This document shows positions 12,501 through 25,209 of a stretch of 64,000 nucleotides of DNA, in pieces. A program made the position numbers and the translations under genes. The stretch covers positions 52,414,758 through 52,478,757 of the forward strand of contig OX485805.1 in NCBI GenBank assembly GCA_950295325.1, in the 5' to 3' direction. Every line of letters begins with the position of its first letter. Position 1 is the first letter of the stretch. This DNA is from Polytrichum commune (taxonomy: Eukaryota > Streptophyta > Polytrichopsida > Polytrichales > Polytrichaceae). The notes under the pieces were generated by a model, which saw only the letters and a list, made by a program, of their open reading frames with translations, made no database searches and was not told the DNA's origin.

Positions 12501-15500
12501 ACCGTTTGATGGTAGACTTAGAGATAATAAATGCATTAGCTTTTATGACATAGATGCTTTATGAGTTACATCTGGGGGATAAAAAAGTCTTCAACTACTT
12601 TATTGGTGAATGCTAGGGTTTGCATTATACATATGATAGGGGTTGATTGTTATTCAAAAGTATATTTGTATACTTATGTTAACGACTATATAAGCCAAAC
12701 CCATGCAGTATTGTTACGGCTTAAGTCAACCAACACAAAGAAATTTATTTATTTTATGTATGCACATTGCCACTTGTACCATTATCGTTGATATTGTACG
12801 TGTAATACTTAATTTAAAAATAAAAAACTTTAAGATAGGGGGTTTTTAGATTACGATGCAAATGCACATGATTCTTGGTTTTAATGAGAGGTGCACCCCC
12901 TGGGATAGACAAACATTGATGAAAAAGGAGAATGTCATTTTCACAATTGAGTGACTTGGAGGTGGTGTGTCGTTAATGGTAATTGTGTCTAATAACTAGT
13001 GTGAATATTGTATTTAGTGCCACTTACTATTTGGAATTACGCAATGCTATATCTATAGATTATACATCTCATATTTTACCAACAAATGTCGAATTTGTAT
13101 CTTGGACAGTATAGAACATCAACAACTTTACTTGGTTAAAAATTACATCACTAGTAAAACGATATAGCATTGCGTAACCCCAAATACTAAGTGACACTAA
13201 ATACAATGTTTAGTGTAGTAATTGGATTATTTGGCTCACTGATTCAATTCCAAACAAATCCTCAAAATATTTGTTGGGGTAAACCCTAATTATGCACCAT
13301 GATAATTGAAAGAAGAAGACTGGTTTAATATCATTGACTTTTGTATACCTCACTAAACAATTTAAACATGTTTTTTTTCTTTCTCATAAACAAGAGATTG
13401 ATGAGAAAGGACAATGTCAACTTCAAATATGAGTGGCTTTTTGGTGATGCATTATTGATGGTAACCATGTCTAATGACACGATGGTTGGACTATTTAGTC
13501 CACCTCAGTCCAAACAAATCTCAAGTTGACTTAGTCCACCCTAATTAGAGATCCCCAATGTAGAAATACATGGTGGAGTGGTGAGTGGGATCCATATTAA
13601 TGGCACCTCTAAAAAAAAATTCTAAATTGCAAGGATGTTCACTTCGAGTTGAATTGAGTCTACCTAATGAAACATTTCAATGGGTTTTTGATTTCAGCTC
13701 AACAAAGAGAAACGAAGGTCGCCAATGTCGCACTTCAAGAAGCCGATATTGAGATGGATTCGATCAACACCGAGAAACGCCAAATCACGTTTCAGTGGAA
13801 ATCCACTCTCGTTGTATTGAGCCGGTGTGATCTAGCTATTCAGGTCAAACTATAAGACTTCGGCAACTTCAACTTCATGCACTGTCTCTTCAGGTCAAGG
13901 TCAATCGTGCCAAAAATCCACATTCTTCAGCTCAAGAATCACCCTTGGATGACATGATTATAACAAACTTTAAAGAAAAAGAAAAAGAAACCTAGGTAGT
14001 GATGGGCTATAACTTTAAAGCCAACAAATTTGTTTTTTTTATGAGTACCAGTTAGTCAGTTGTGATAACTAAACCTATATAAAAAATTCCGTTTAAGTAT
14101 CCGAGCATAATTGCTTGATTATGTAGTTTTTGTACACTATGTAGTAATCTATGACTCTCCAAGTTGTTCATTACAGGTTTGTTTGAAATTGATCCTAGGT
14201 TCTCAATCATGCCACTTTCATTTTAGATAATTATCTATAGAGATCAGTTATAGGTAAAGGTCATCATTAGGTGTGATTACCATAAAACATGATTGATTCC
14301 GGTGTCCAACAAAACAAATGCCACAAACTTGGTACATTTCAGATTAATTCTTTGTATTAAATGTTAGGAAAATTCTTGTCCGTTGTAACTAGGGATTTGA
14401 AAAATGTGTACACAACTCAATTCAGTTGTCAATGCTTCAGAAATCATGACCAAAAACCTATGGTTGAAAACCGAACTCTATTTAATCATACATTTTGCAC
14501 CAAGGCCCACAATAAACGGTTGGAATGGACAACTTTGTGTTCCCATTTATCGATGTTGTGTAAACCACCCATGGTGGTTGTCGTTGAATGTTTCCAACCT
14601 TGTTGTTGCACTAAAACACGTTTAATGGGACACATAGTTTTGCATGAATGTGTGTGTGTATGAACAGTCATTGTTACAAGCGATTCACGACCAAAGTGAA
14701 CAAATGCTCTCGATCAAGGCCGAGAAGAACAATTATCGAAAGGCTATTGTGATTGAGAATACGAGAGCAGGAAGGTTATTCATCGGCTTGATGAAAGTCG
14801 ACTCGGCCATGAAAGAAGTGCAAAAGAGCATAAACCGTGCGACTAAAAAGAAGACGAAAATGCTTAAACAGCAAGCTAAAATTGCGGTGAAGCTTAAGAA
14901 GGTGGAAGAAAAGATCGAAAGAATCCAAGGAGAGATAGTTGTCATGCAAGAGGAGATCAAGGTATATTTTGACCGCCTGAATCTCACTTGTGCTTGATCT
15001 AGTATATTGCAAGACACATATTTTGCTTCACATGCACATTGAATGTCAGAATTCTTGTCACTTTTTGACACGAGGCAGTAGCACTTGGTCCAATGTGGAT
15101 CTTTGTAACCTTGTATCAAGTTTACATATGAGTTCAAATCTATGTCCAAGGGAAGCAAGTCTTGTTCATGGCAACTTCTAGTTCGCATCATGTGTCTCTC
15201 CCTTTCCTCTTGAAATTTTGCCGCCGAACGTAATCTTTGGATCAATTTGATCCAGAGTATCAAATCTGATTGCTTTGAATGATTTTGCAGGAAACAAATA
15301 AAGTGTACTTGAAAGAGAACACAAAGATCCATGAGCTCGAGAATCGAATTTTGACCCAACTGAAAGAACAAATCACCCTCGAGCAAAAGTCGGCGCACGC
15401 GACGATTTCGAACATCACTGAGTTAAGGAAATTAGTGAAGCAAGAGGACACGATGGCGACGGAGCTCAACTATGATCTCTCCCGCATCCGCGTGGACATC

Positions 15501-18500
15501 CTCAACATACAAGAGTATAATCAAACCGTCGCATCAGCACTGAAGGCGGTGAACGATGAGCTGAATCGGAAGTACAGCCTCATCCGGAAGCTCGAGGCCG
15601 AGATCAAACGGAAGCACCAAGAAATCGAGATGAAGACAAAAGAATACGCTCGACTCCAACGTCAGTTCGAGAAACTGACACGAGGTCTCACAGACCCAAA
15701 CACGACGCCTTGGGAAGCGATGATCAACAGTCTGAAGTCCGAGATCGACGCGAAATCGAAATCTTCGAGCCAGAGCCAGAAGTTGTGGATGACGTTACAG
15801 ACGTCCCTTGTGGCGCTCCAAAACGAGATCAACAACTTGACCGAAAAATCGCAGCTCATGACGTATGAGCAAGGCGTGTTGATTCAACGCAGAACACGAG
15901 TAGATGGCCAATACAATGCGTTGTCGAAAACGATCAAACAGCTCAATATAGGGATTCGCGTGAAGCAAAACATGATCATAAGGTATGAAATCCTCGCTCT
16001 TGCACTTCTGTTGCAGTTGTATTCCGGAATATGCCGGAATATACACATGATTCATATCTGCAATTCCCTTATGAATATATGCACATGTATCTTATTTCGA
16101 TTTTGGAGATTTTGATGTGTCATACACAAACTAATTACATATACTTCATGATTCTTCTCAAGCAACCGTCCATTAGTATAGGAAGTTAGGGACCTCGATG
16201 CACCGCGAAATCATAAACTGCGAAATTATAAACTACGTGCTTTTGTAAACCATGTGCGGTTGGGGGTTGATTACAGATGAGATATTTCTCAATTTTTTTG
16301 TTGGATAATTGGCACCCTATTAGTAGATATGGTTTTAGAACATATAGCCATGGGGTGGAGGTCAGGTGGAGTTAGTTCATATACAAAAGATGTATATGTT
16401 GTTCTTGCATGTTCAATATATTGATCAAACCAACATTGATTTTGTGTAACATGTGTAATGTGGGGAGTTGTTACATTTGTTGTGGTCTTCACATCTTAGC
16501 TCAATTCTTATTGAAATATTTTCAAAATCTTTACTTATTTTGAACTGAATTTCTCACGTATTGACATGCTTGTGGTCTGCACAATTGAGCTCTTCTCGAA
16601 ATCTTTTTAACAAGTTATCACCCGTCAAATTCATCTTGGTCTTTTGAATACTATGATCCCCATACTTCTTACACATTGTCATGGGCCTTCACACAATGTG
16701 ACAAGTGGCATATTATATGACAAGCTAAACATTTGTAGGGGGGGAATATGAAATCCTCCAGAAAACACTAAAAGGAACCAAGATGGAAAATCAAGCTTAA
16801 GAAACCACGGTGTATTGAGGATTACTAATTCAAATGGCAAAATGATTTGGTTTGGGGCCATTAATGAACTTTGTTTCCCTTATACTAACTACTTGTACTT
16901 TGATTATGTAGGCTGAATGATTTGATAGGAAATAATACAACCCTCCAAAAGTCGTTGACAACGGAGAATGAAATTCTACAAATGGATCAAAGAATCGCTC
17001 TAAAGGACTTGGCAAAAGAAACCATGGAGATGCAAACCAAATTAGAAGAACAAAAGGCAGAACGAGACTATGCTCTAAAACACATGAACGAGTTGGAACA
17101 CCATGTGATGTTGTGGAGATACAAAATTACTTTTGAGATCCAAATTCAGGTTCAAATATGCTTAGCCTCGGGAATACTACGTGTGATGTCAAACATATTT
17201 TTATTGACATTTTACTTGGGTCTAAATAAGCAGAACATTCTTAGAAGTGAATTTTTCCTTCAATCCCTTCCTAATTTGTGTAGAATGGGAACCACTTTCA
17301 ACCTCGGGGGGTGCACATTTCATTAAAACCTAGAATCACGTGCGTTCACTGCATCCTCTAAAAACCCCCTATATACAAGTTATTTTTTGTGAAATGAAGT
17401 AATACACATACAATTGCAACAATAAATATACAAGTGATAATATGTATACACAAAAAAACATCCATTCATATATAGTCATTAACATAAGTATACAAATATA
17501 CTTTTGAACAATAATCAACCCCTATAATATGTATAACAAAATATCCTAGCTTTCATCAGCAAAGTCGTTGAAAACTTTTTCATCTCCCGGATGTAACTCA
17601 TAAACATTTGATTCACCAATATGTGTCATTGTAGCCAATGCAATTAATTATTGTCTCTAAGTCTACCATCAAATGATCAGTAAGATCATATGTCCACTTG
17701 TTGTTAGCCCCTTTTTGATACCAACATAAACCAATCTCCACGTTTGATGGACGGTCCATCAAGTCAATTGGATCCCTATACTGCACCCAACGATTACAAA
17801 ACTTCCTCCGCATCCAATATGAAAACTTATGATATGTAGTATAGTAACAATACCATACAAGTACAATTATTGTATACTTTTTAAAGGCCTTCCATATATG
17901 TACGTAACTATAAATTATAACACATATACCATATGTATACGTAATATGGCAAGGTCCAAATCAATACCCCTTCTGTGCACTCACGTATACTCGTACATGT
18001 TTAGTACAGTGCACCCCCCGAGCTTTCAACTAGCACGACATTAGCAAGACTAGATGGATTGTTGCATTTTTTGGGTGCGATGTGTTATCTTGGAATACAA
18101 TGTGGGTACACTTGAAATGGTTGTAATCATATTACAAAACTTCATAAATGCTCGAGAAGTGCCACACCATTTGAAATATAGACCACAACACTGCACTCAT
18201 CTTAACAAGGCGTTGTAAAATGTTTGAGACGAATGTTCACAAAGGTCTACATAATGATTATGTAGTTGTCTTTGCTCTACCAAAAGAAGATAGTAACATG
18301 TATGCAAAGAGACTCATCATATTACCAGTGTCTGAGTCGTAGACATATTTCATTGTGCATTGGTGAGAAAAATATGCAAACCTACCACAACAATAGTTTT
18401 ATCAGACTCTCAATGACGCAAGACAATTTTCATCAATGTAAGATGTGTTCCCCATGACTCATATGCTTTGTAGTGTCGTTATGCTTAAAATTGCTTAAGT

Positions 18501-20225
18501 CATTGTATCCATCCATCATCTATGTTTTTGTGAATGCAGGCATCCATAGACCCTAGCATTGGACAAGCGGACCTTACCGCCATGAGGAAAGATGCGGATC
18601 GGATGCAATCACAACTGGATGGTCTTATTCTAAAACGCAAACAATTGATTGCGGGTCTAGAATCAAAGGTGGACAGCCGCAAGGCAATCAATACCAAAAT
18701 TGAGGTTTGTAAGATTCATCCATCATCGCTCACTTCGGACTATAAGTATAAAGCACATGCTCTCATGAAAACCCTAGTAGAACAATGAAAGAAAACTTGT
18801 TCATTCCAACCATATGTCACAACTTTTCCAGTGCAACTCATGGCACAAGAATGCATAAACAAATCATTTTGGTTGTGAAATGGAGGTTTAGATTGGTTGT
18901 CAATCATCCTAAAATTGGAATCCTTTAGTGGACAACCAAACTGATTTAATTATGAATTTTCTCGCCATGACTTCTGATGGACAAGCTACAACAGATGGTT
19001 GGAAGGAACTAGTTTCCTTCTACTGAAACTTAATATCATCTACTTGAAAATGAATTCCATTGACATCATGATGGATGTGCTAACCTTGTCACCATTGTTC
19101 TTACCGCCGTGTACATACTACTTAATTGTATACCTATATAAATCAAGTCAACCAACTCACAGCTCAAGCAACTACGATAAATGTATACTAGAGTTGCCTC
19201 TTGGTTCAACATAAATTTCTTTTTCAATAAGTAAATTTAAATTGCCACATGTTGTTATTGTGTTGGTTGGGTTGGTAGGTTGTGTACATACATTGTTATT
19301 GCATTCATATATATATATATACACACATACATTGAAGGAAAATGAGAAGGAAAAGATGCTCCAACATGGAAACGTCATGGTGTGACAAATAAAGAGACAT
19401 GTGTGTAAGTGGGTAGATATGTGGGTGGGTGCATTGGTAGGTTGGTAGGTGGTCAGCCACATGTTGATCGCCTAAGCGAGCCCTACTCTTGACACCAAAT
19501 GTCAAGAATTATAATTATCAACATTAATTTGTGTGTGTTTGCATTGGTGTTGTCATTATCCTTCTATACGTCTATCTATTAGAACTCTCCCATTATTCTT
19601 GCAAACTTTAAATGAGCAACAAAAACAATGTTTCTTATCCTCCAATCCACTAAAAGGAGATTCAGCTTGTAGCCTATAAGTAAACTCAGACTGAGAAGAA
19701 AGTGTCACACTAAAATTCATTCAATTTGTACCTAATGCATATTAAAAATAAGTTCTAACCTTTAAGAAGTCCTCTACGGTTATTTGTATTTTATCTAAAG
19801 AATTCCTTTCATCTAAAATTACCTAGCAATAAAATTCAAGCAAGAGGATGTCGTTGAACTTCTTAAACAATTGTAGATAATCTCTTGCTTATCTTGTTCT
19901 AAAACAAATAACATGATAATCATGTAAACCATGACCATCACATAGTCTGATTAGTTAGAATTTATATATACTACGAAGATCATGGGTTGTTTGCCACTAG
20001 AAAGCTCTTTATCGCTACCAAATAGATCTTAAATATCCAAAAATAGTAGTGTCTACTATTTGTATATAATGAGAAAAAACCCAATGACAACAATATGTAA
20101 TTCATGTAGTGTTTGTGCCCAAAAAAAAAGGGTACCTCATGTAGTGTTAAATATACATCTACATTCTAAGGAACCTTCTTGTTGGACTAAATGTCTTACA
20201 CAAATAAACAAATCAATAGCACCAA

Positions 20226-20267
<42 letters not shown>

Positions 20268-23200
20268 AACTCCGTCTTGGATTAGCTGTATAAAATTAAA
20301 ATAGTGTGCAGGCCATGAGCCATCGCAAAGGAATTGAAGGCCCTGCTGGCTTTGAAGCTGGGTTAGTGAAAGCAAATGCAGACTTGAGGAAGGCCATAAA
20401 AGACACCGATAAGAATGCCGTGCACCTTGAACAAAGGTTGAAACATCTTATATTGAGAACACACATCATTGGAGCTTTAAAAAAAAAAAAAAAAAATCAA
20501 CAATAATAATAAGACAATCATGAGGAATATTTTTAAAAAAAAAATTGATATGTCACGTGGAGTTGGAGGTCAGTAGTTTGAAGCCATGATCAAGAGATAT
20601 TCATGTCACTTTTTCAAAGCCTTGGTCACGGGACATAGTGTAAAGCAAACTTAGGAATGGTTTATACTACAAAATCCAAGAGTGGTGACCATGAAAATCT
20701 AGAGGCTCTTCAAAACCATCCAAAGGCCATACCACTTGATACAATATCTAATTTTGCAGTTCATTGGCCCTTAAGAATATTATAAAACGAAAGTGGATCA
20801 TGTTGAGGGATTGCAACATATGTTTAGGTTTGGGTCCCCATCGTGCAAACATATTAATTCTAGGAGACGATGGCAATCCAATCGATTTCCATGGCCCTGG
20901 TTTTTGTGTTAGACCCACCTTTATTCGATGGGCCTAATGCAATATCCAGTAGTTATTTACCATGCGATGCAGCTACCGGATATTTACCATTGCATGATAT
21001 TTTCTTGAAAGACGTTACAACCTGGTCTTAAGGCCCACTTTTATTCGATGGACGTAATGCAATATCTGGTAGCTATTTGTTGCCATTGAGGGTGTCACAT
21101 AGATTTTTTTTAATCCATTCAAATTTCTTTGACAAGTCCCCCAACTGCTCAACCAATGGCATAATATGTATAGCATGGGTCAAGGGCCCTCAAGAACCTA
21201 TGTAAAGTAGGCCTTAAACCATGACGTAGTGTCTTTCAAGAAAATATCATGCAATTGATGGAGAACATTACTATTCCCAAAAAGAATCAACCAAAAAGAA
21301 TGTTTGCTTCAAAATGTGTGGTACTAAGATATATTTCCCCCTTGATGATCACATATTTGGGTTGCCTCGCCACAAAGTTTGGGTGATCACCAAACATTGT
21401 CCAATTATAAACACGTAAAATCTCATATCACTTTCTCGTCCATTTTATGACACGGTCGATCCTTTGCCAATAACCATGCGTGCAGCAAAGTGGGACCGCA
21501 CCTCATTTCTCAACCAACGAAAGGAATTTAAAAAGTGTTGGTCATGGTCCATGGTCACTAGTGTAAACACGCCCTAAGTTCCATAGAAAAGGCATCTCAA
21601 TCTCATTGCCCATGACATGTTTTTGCAGGCTATTGGAGCTTGAAGAACAAAAAGTGACATTCAACAACAAAACGGTGGAGATGAAAGAGAAGCTTGATTT
21701 AATTGTTGCACAACACGAAGAGTGCAGGTTTTCTTTATACAATCCTAGCCGTTAAATACATCACACACATTATGATTGTCATGACTTAATGCACATGGTC
21801 TAGGGTTTTGCCAAGGGAAGCCGGTCCATTCTATTGCACAAATTGCACATGGACCAATGCAATTTTCCAGTTTAATGCATCAGCCCTAGTGCATTCCATG
21901 TGTAAGAATCTTCTCAGATTCCCGCTCTCGGGAGCTACTTACATGTGAAAGGGCACTAATAAGGTACATGGGTGTCATTCGATTTGTTTTTCAAACACTC
22001 CAACTTCTAGTTATTAGTTACGCACAATGAAACTTGTGTTGCATTAACAAATCTACAATGAAGCATCAACAAAAACTGGACTGGAAAATCGGACCTCCCT
22101 GATTTGGTTATGATTCTTGGAAGTACATGTTGTTGATTCCATAACTGAAGACATAGGTCAGTAAATAAATTTTGAAGAGGTAGTCCAACATGGGTCCAAC
22201 GTGGGTCCAACCTCTTCTAAACATGTGTCTTTCTGGTGATTATTCATTGATCGTCATCTAACCACACACCAATCAAATATAGGTGTCCGGTTAAGAAAAA
22301 CAACCAAATAACACTTCCATACTCTATGTGTTGAATCAATGCAGTCTAATGTTGAATTCTCACACAAATCAATAACTCATATTTTAGCATGATGGGGTCA
22401 AGATGGGACAAAATATCAATGAACTTTTTATGCCATTAAGCCCTAAAAGCCTACGAGGACATTTTTGTATGCGTCCTCGTGGTCCCGTGGATCTTGCTAA
22501 AAACAATCGTCTTTAACCCATTTTTGGCCACCTAGTGATTGCTATTATAATTGTCTCTCCCATCTAAAAGCTTGATCATGAAATTGCGTGCATGGTTATT
22601 CTCTATAACTTTGATGATGTGATCCTTTGATTATGCCTCGCAAATTCTCTCCGAGATGGTTCTCGAGAAATCCTTAAATTTCTCATTTTTATTGCATATC
22701 TTGGAAAAGGTTTCACCCCTCATGTCCTTGTAGACCTTTAGGGTCCTTTAGGCACACACTCTGCATTTGGCAAGCTCGTTATGAATGACACTAACGTTAA
22801 ATAATAGATGGTTCTTATAAAAATGTTCATGACCGATCACTCCTTCAGGGACAAAGAGTTGATCGATGTTAAGGTCTCAATGCCTAGCCCCGTCAATGAC
22901 CTATTTTCGAGAAACATCTTAGGTCCCAAGGTGGACAACTACATAGCAACTATGTTAGAGATTGGTATTCAAAAACAAGAAAAAACAATATTATATTAAT
23001 GACCATAATTGAAGTTTGTTGATTATAAATATTAAATTTCAATAAGTAATGTTCATTTTTCTTCTTCTTCTCCTGCTTCTTCTTCTTCTTTGGGGGGGGG
23101 GGGGGGAGGGGTATGTAACAGTGTAGACTATACAAAAAATCTTTGGCTTACAAATGTCATATCTAATTCACACAATGTCTAATTGTTATAAACCCAAATG

Positions 23201-23876
23201 CATTAGCCTCCTTATAGGTTTGCTATATTCGTTGAGAATACATTGAAAAGTTTGAACATGTAGTGGGTGTCAAGTGCTCAATGCCCATTATAGGTGTATC
23301 TTATATTAATGATCAATTCAATAATAAGCAACTTATGAATCTCACCATAATTAAGGTACACTAAAAAAAATTGGTTTACGGCAACCCCACTCTATCCATC
23401 ATCAACCCACATAATTGTCTTGTGATCTTTGGGTAACGACTAATTAAGAAAAAAGGTAACTTATGACACTCGATGATGCTACATGCCAAGTCATGAAGAC
23501 CACTCTAATCAACATGCCACACTCTAAACCATGTTCAGCGTGGTTAAATTAGATATTCAAAGTTTGCAATGACACGTGCATACTATTCTTGCGCAGAGAA
23601 AGGTTGAGAAAAGTGATGATGGCAAGGGCAAAAGCATTGTTGGCGACGGCATTGTACCAAAGGATCGGAAGGCGGCACGAGGATGCCCGAAACAACCGAT
23701 GGAAAGGCTTGTCGTTGAAGAAGACGCTCGAAGAAGAGCTCACGGATGCACAATCGAGGTGCAACACCATTTTGCGAATGATCAATCGGATGATGGCCGA
23801 GTTGCCTAGCTTGCAACCAAAGATGGAGATCTTGGCCATTCAACTAGACCTTGTTATGAGAGCTCCTAGGTGTTGA
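9503..23876 (+). CDS. CCDC40: Coiled-coil protein of motile cilia, CCDC40/FAP172 type, 10 exons, 904 aa
   Basis: Exons: 9503-9865, 10855-11167, 13698-13843, 14668-14961, 15291-15982, 16912-17149, 18540-18704, 20312-20436, 21629-21727, 23597-23876; all junctions keep frame. In animals and green algae CCDC40 pairs with CCDC39 to form the 96-nm ruler that positions inner dynein arms and the nexin-dynein complex on axoneme doublets. The protein is almost entirely charged heptad coiled coil after a short disordered N terminus (residues 1-45). The best family mark is the exon 2-3 region: EEVLRVERIKKEQDILIDEM, then ALQEADIEMDSINTEKRQI followed by a QW and a basic RCDLAI stretch, matching CCDC40 rather than CCDC39. 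An in-frame TGA nine bases upstream fixes the start at the first ATG. The length suits the algal protein. In a plant this implies swimming sperm. Other long coiled-coil proteins remain possible but less likely. Confidence 0.82.
11548..12904 (+). mobile_element. hAT-like non-autonomous element, copy 1 (intron 2 of CCDC40)
   Basis: The left end TCCCCGGGGTGCAC and right end GTGCACCCCCTGGG are imperfect inverted repeats. It matches the element at 17303-18022 in the opposite orientation: ACTAAACAYGTA near the left end, TCTTACTRAYCRTTTGATGG, GATGAGTTACATC-like blocks, and TATAGGGGTTGATT with CAAAAGTATATTTGTATAC. It is longer than that copy because a second element (11706-12397) sits inside it. Its own target-site duplication is no longer clear. 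Confidence 0.8.
11706..12397. mobile_element. Element nested in copy 1, TIR TCCAAGGGGTGGACT
   Basis: Ends TCCAAGGGGTGGACT and AGTCCACCCCTTGGG are inverted repeats. Flanks are TATGGTAG (11698-11705) and TATGGTAA (12398-12405), an 8-bp target-site duplication with one mismatch. The related element at 17303-18022 has a single uninterrupted TATGGTA at the corresponding point, which is the empty site. The 8-bp duplication suggests the hAT superfamily. No transposase is seen inside. Confidence 0.85.
12908..13560. repeat. Diverged direct duplication in CCDC40 intron 2
   Basis: Block 12908-12995 plus 13219-13290 aligns with 13392-13560: ATTGATGARAAAGGA-AATGTCA, GAGTG-CTT, GGTAA-TGTCTAAT, CCAAACAAATC and ACCCTAATTA. 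The first copy is interrupted by the MITE at 12996-13218; the second has no insertion and preserves the older arrangement. Confidence 0.7.
12996..13218. mobile_element. Family C MITE (Tourist-like), 223 bp, TSD TAA
   Basis: Termini CTAGTGTGAATATTGTATTT and, on the other strand, CTACACTAAACATTGTATTT begin an inverted repeat of about 55 bp that continues through TTACGCAATGCTATAT. It is flanked by TAA at 12993-12995 and 13219-13221. A 3-bp TWA duplication is the hallmark of PIF/Harbinger-derived Tourist MITEs. It lies in CCDC40 intron 2. Confidence 0.85.
17303..18022 (-). mobile_element. hAT-like non-autonomous element, copy 2 (intron 6 of CCDC40), perfect TSD
   Basis: The 14-bp terminal inverted repeats CTCGGGGGGTGCAC and GTGCACCCCCCGAG are perfect. 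It is flanked by perfect 8-bp duplications CTTTCAAC at 17295-17302 and 18023-18030. At 720 bp it matches copy 1 (11548-12904) once the nested 692-bp insert is removed. On the minus strand 17613-17813 is an open frame of 66 codons containing IGLCWYQKGANNKWTYDLTD; I do not recognise it, and it may be a leftover piece of the element's protein. The intact ends suggest this is the younger copy. Confidence 0.92.
20229..20266. repeat. (CT)n microsatellite in CCDC40 intron 7
   Basis: About 19 uninterrupted CT units lie 45 bp upstream of the exon 8 acceptor. Intron 7 also has a (TA)n run at 19306-19321. Confidence 0.95.
20648..21585. mobile_element. Possible inverted-repeat element in CCDC40 intron 8
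   Basis: The left edge CTTAGGAATGGTTTATACTA and the reverse complement of the right edge, CTTAGGGCGTGTTTACACTA, are similar inverted ends about 935 bp apart. A third similar end, CTTAGGAGCAGTTTACACTA, begins at 63928. Internal repeats such as TTTATTCGATGG-CNTAATGCAATATC occur twice (20920-20950 and 21040-21070). No target-site duplication was identified, so the limits are approximate. Confidence 0.5.
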
Positions 23877-25209
23877 CGACATCCTCCTCCTCGGCGGCAT
23901 ATGTGGAGTTGGTTTTGAATCATTCGTTATAGCAATTCCCTCCCTTTTTTGCATGTGTAAAATACCGTAACATTGTGCAGTTGAATGGGCGAGTTGGGTG
24001 GGGTTGGGAGTATGGCATATAAGGTGTGAGGATTATACCTCTAAGATGCTCGTCAATAGTAGATTCACCTTGACAAACTAGTAGCCCTGGCTTTGGCTGA
24101 TTAATTATAAGATGGAACACCTCACTACGTCTTAATAATGCTACGACCATCTAGAAGCGTTGCAATGAAACATGTAAAACGAGTTGACCTAAGAAGTTCC
24201 TTCAATGGAAGTGCATGTTGTTGCGAACATTGCACACCTGATCATTTGGACTGTTTTTGTTGGGCTTTTTGAGTATTGTCTTCGTTGATCTTAGCAATGG
24301 TGAGTACTTCGGTTATAGCAAATGCCGATGTTTTCTTTTCTTTTCTTTAGTCTTTTTTTCTTCTTCCGATAATGCTAATCAAGAACATAAAGATAGACTT
24401 TATAATAGCAACATGTGTATCACAACTTTGGTTACGCTTGCAATTTGATGTGTTAAATTTGTATCAAAAACTACAACATAAAAAATTGTGTATCACAAGA
24501 GTACCTACAACTTCTAGGCATGTAGATCTAATGTTCATATTATTTCAACAAATTCTATCACGTGGACAAATGCCAGTTCTAGGAGTCAACACCATAGTCC
24601 TTGGACAGTTTTGGCGTTATTCAAATTAGTTTAGGATTTTGTTAAAGTTCTTGGAAAATGTCTAGGTAAAATAGTATTTTTGTACCAAAAATAGTAACAT
24701 AATGGAATATTCAAATTATTTGATCAAGATTTGTAGAAACCACCTTGGGACTATAGTAAGAAGTGTTTCATCTTATACCACCTTGCAATTCAAGTCACCA
24801 ATGAAGGTGGTTTTTCGAATTATGAAATAATGAAGGTTTTCCAAGATTGAAGTTTGCAAAGCCCCAAGCAAAAATGATGCAAAAATATTTCAAAAACAAA
24901 ACTTGTCAATTCCAAGTTGTAGCTCACTTCTTTGTGATTATCTTTGTATTAAAGGCTGTTCTTGTTTGTCGTCATTGTCTTCCAAAAATGTTATTGGCTA
25001 GTATAAAAATTCTAAGTAATTTACTCTCAATATCAGAAATATATTGTAGATTACAATACAAACTATTGTACTAGTATGTCTCTGACTTGTGTGTTTTGGA
25101 TTTTCCTATAATCTCATCAACTCAGTTTTCTTTTCTTTTCTTTTCTTTAAGAAAAATATGAAAGATATTTTTTTTTCCTTGAACACCAACTTGAAGAGTG
25201 TGTTGAATA
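23877..25209. other. Intergenic downstream of CCDC40
   Basis: The CCDC40 3' UTR lies at the left. The rest is AT-rich with TTTTC-type runs (24328-24350 and 25125-25150) and no supported gene or recognised element. Confidence 0.5.

Noticed and set aside
14733..15398. 221-codon minus-strand frame over CCDC40 exons 4 and 5
   Set aside because: Antisense of true coiled-coil exons; the + strand frame is the one kept across splice junctions.
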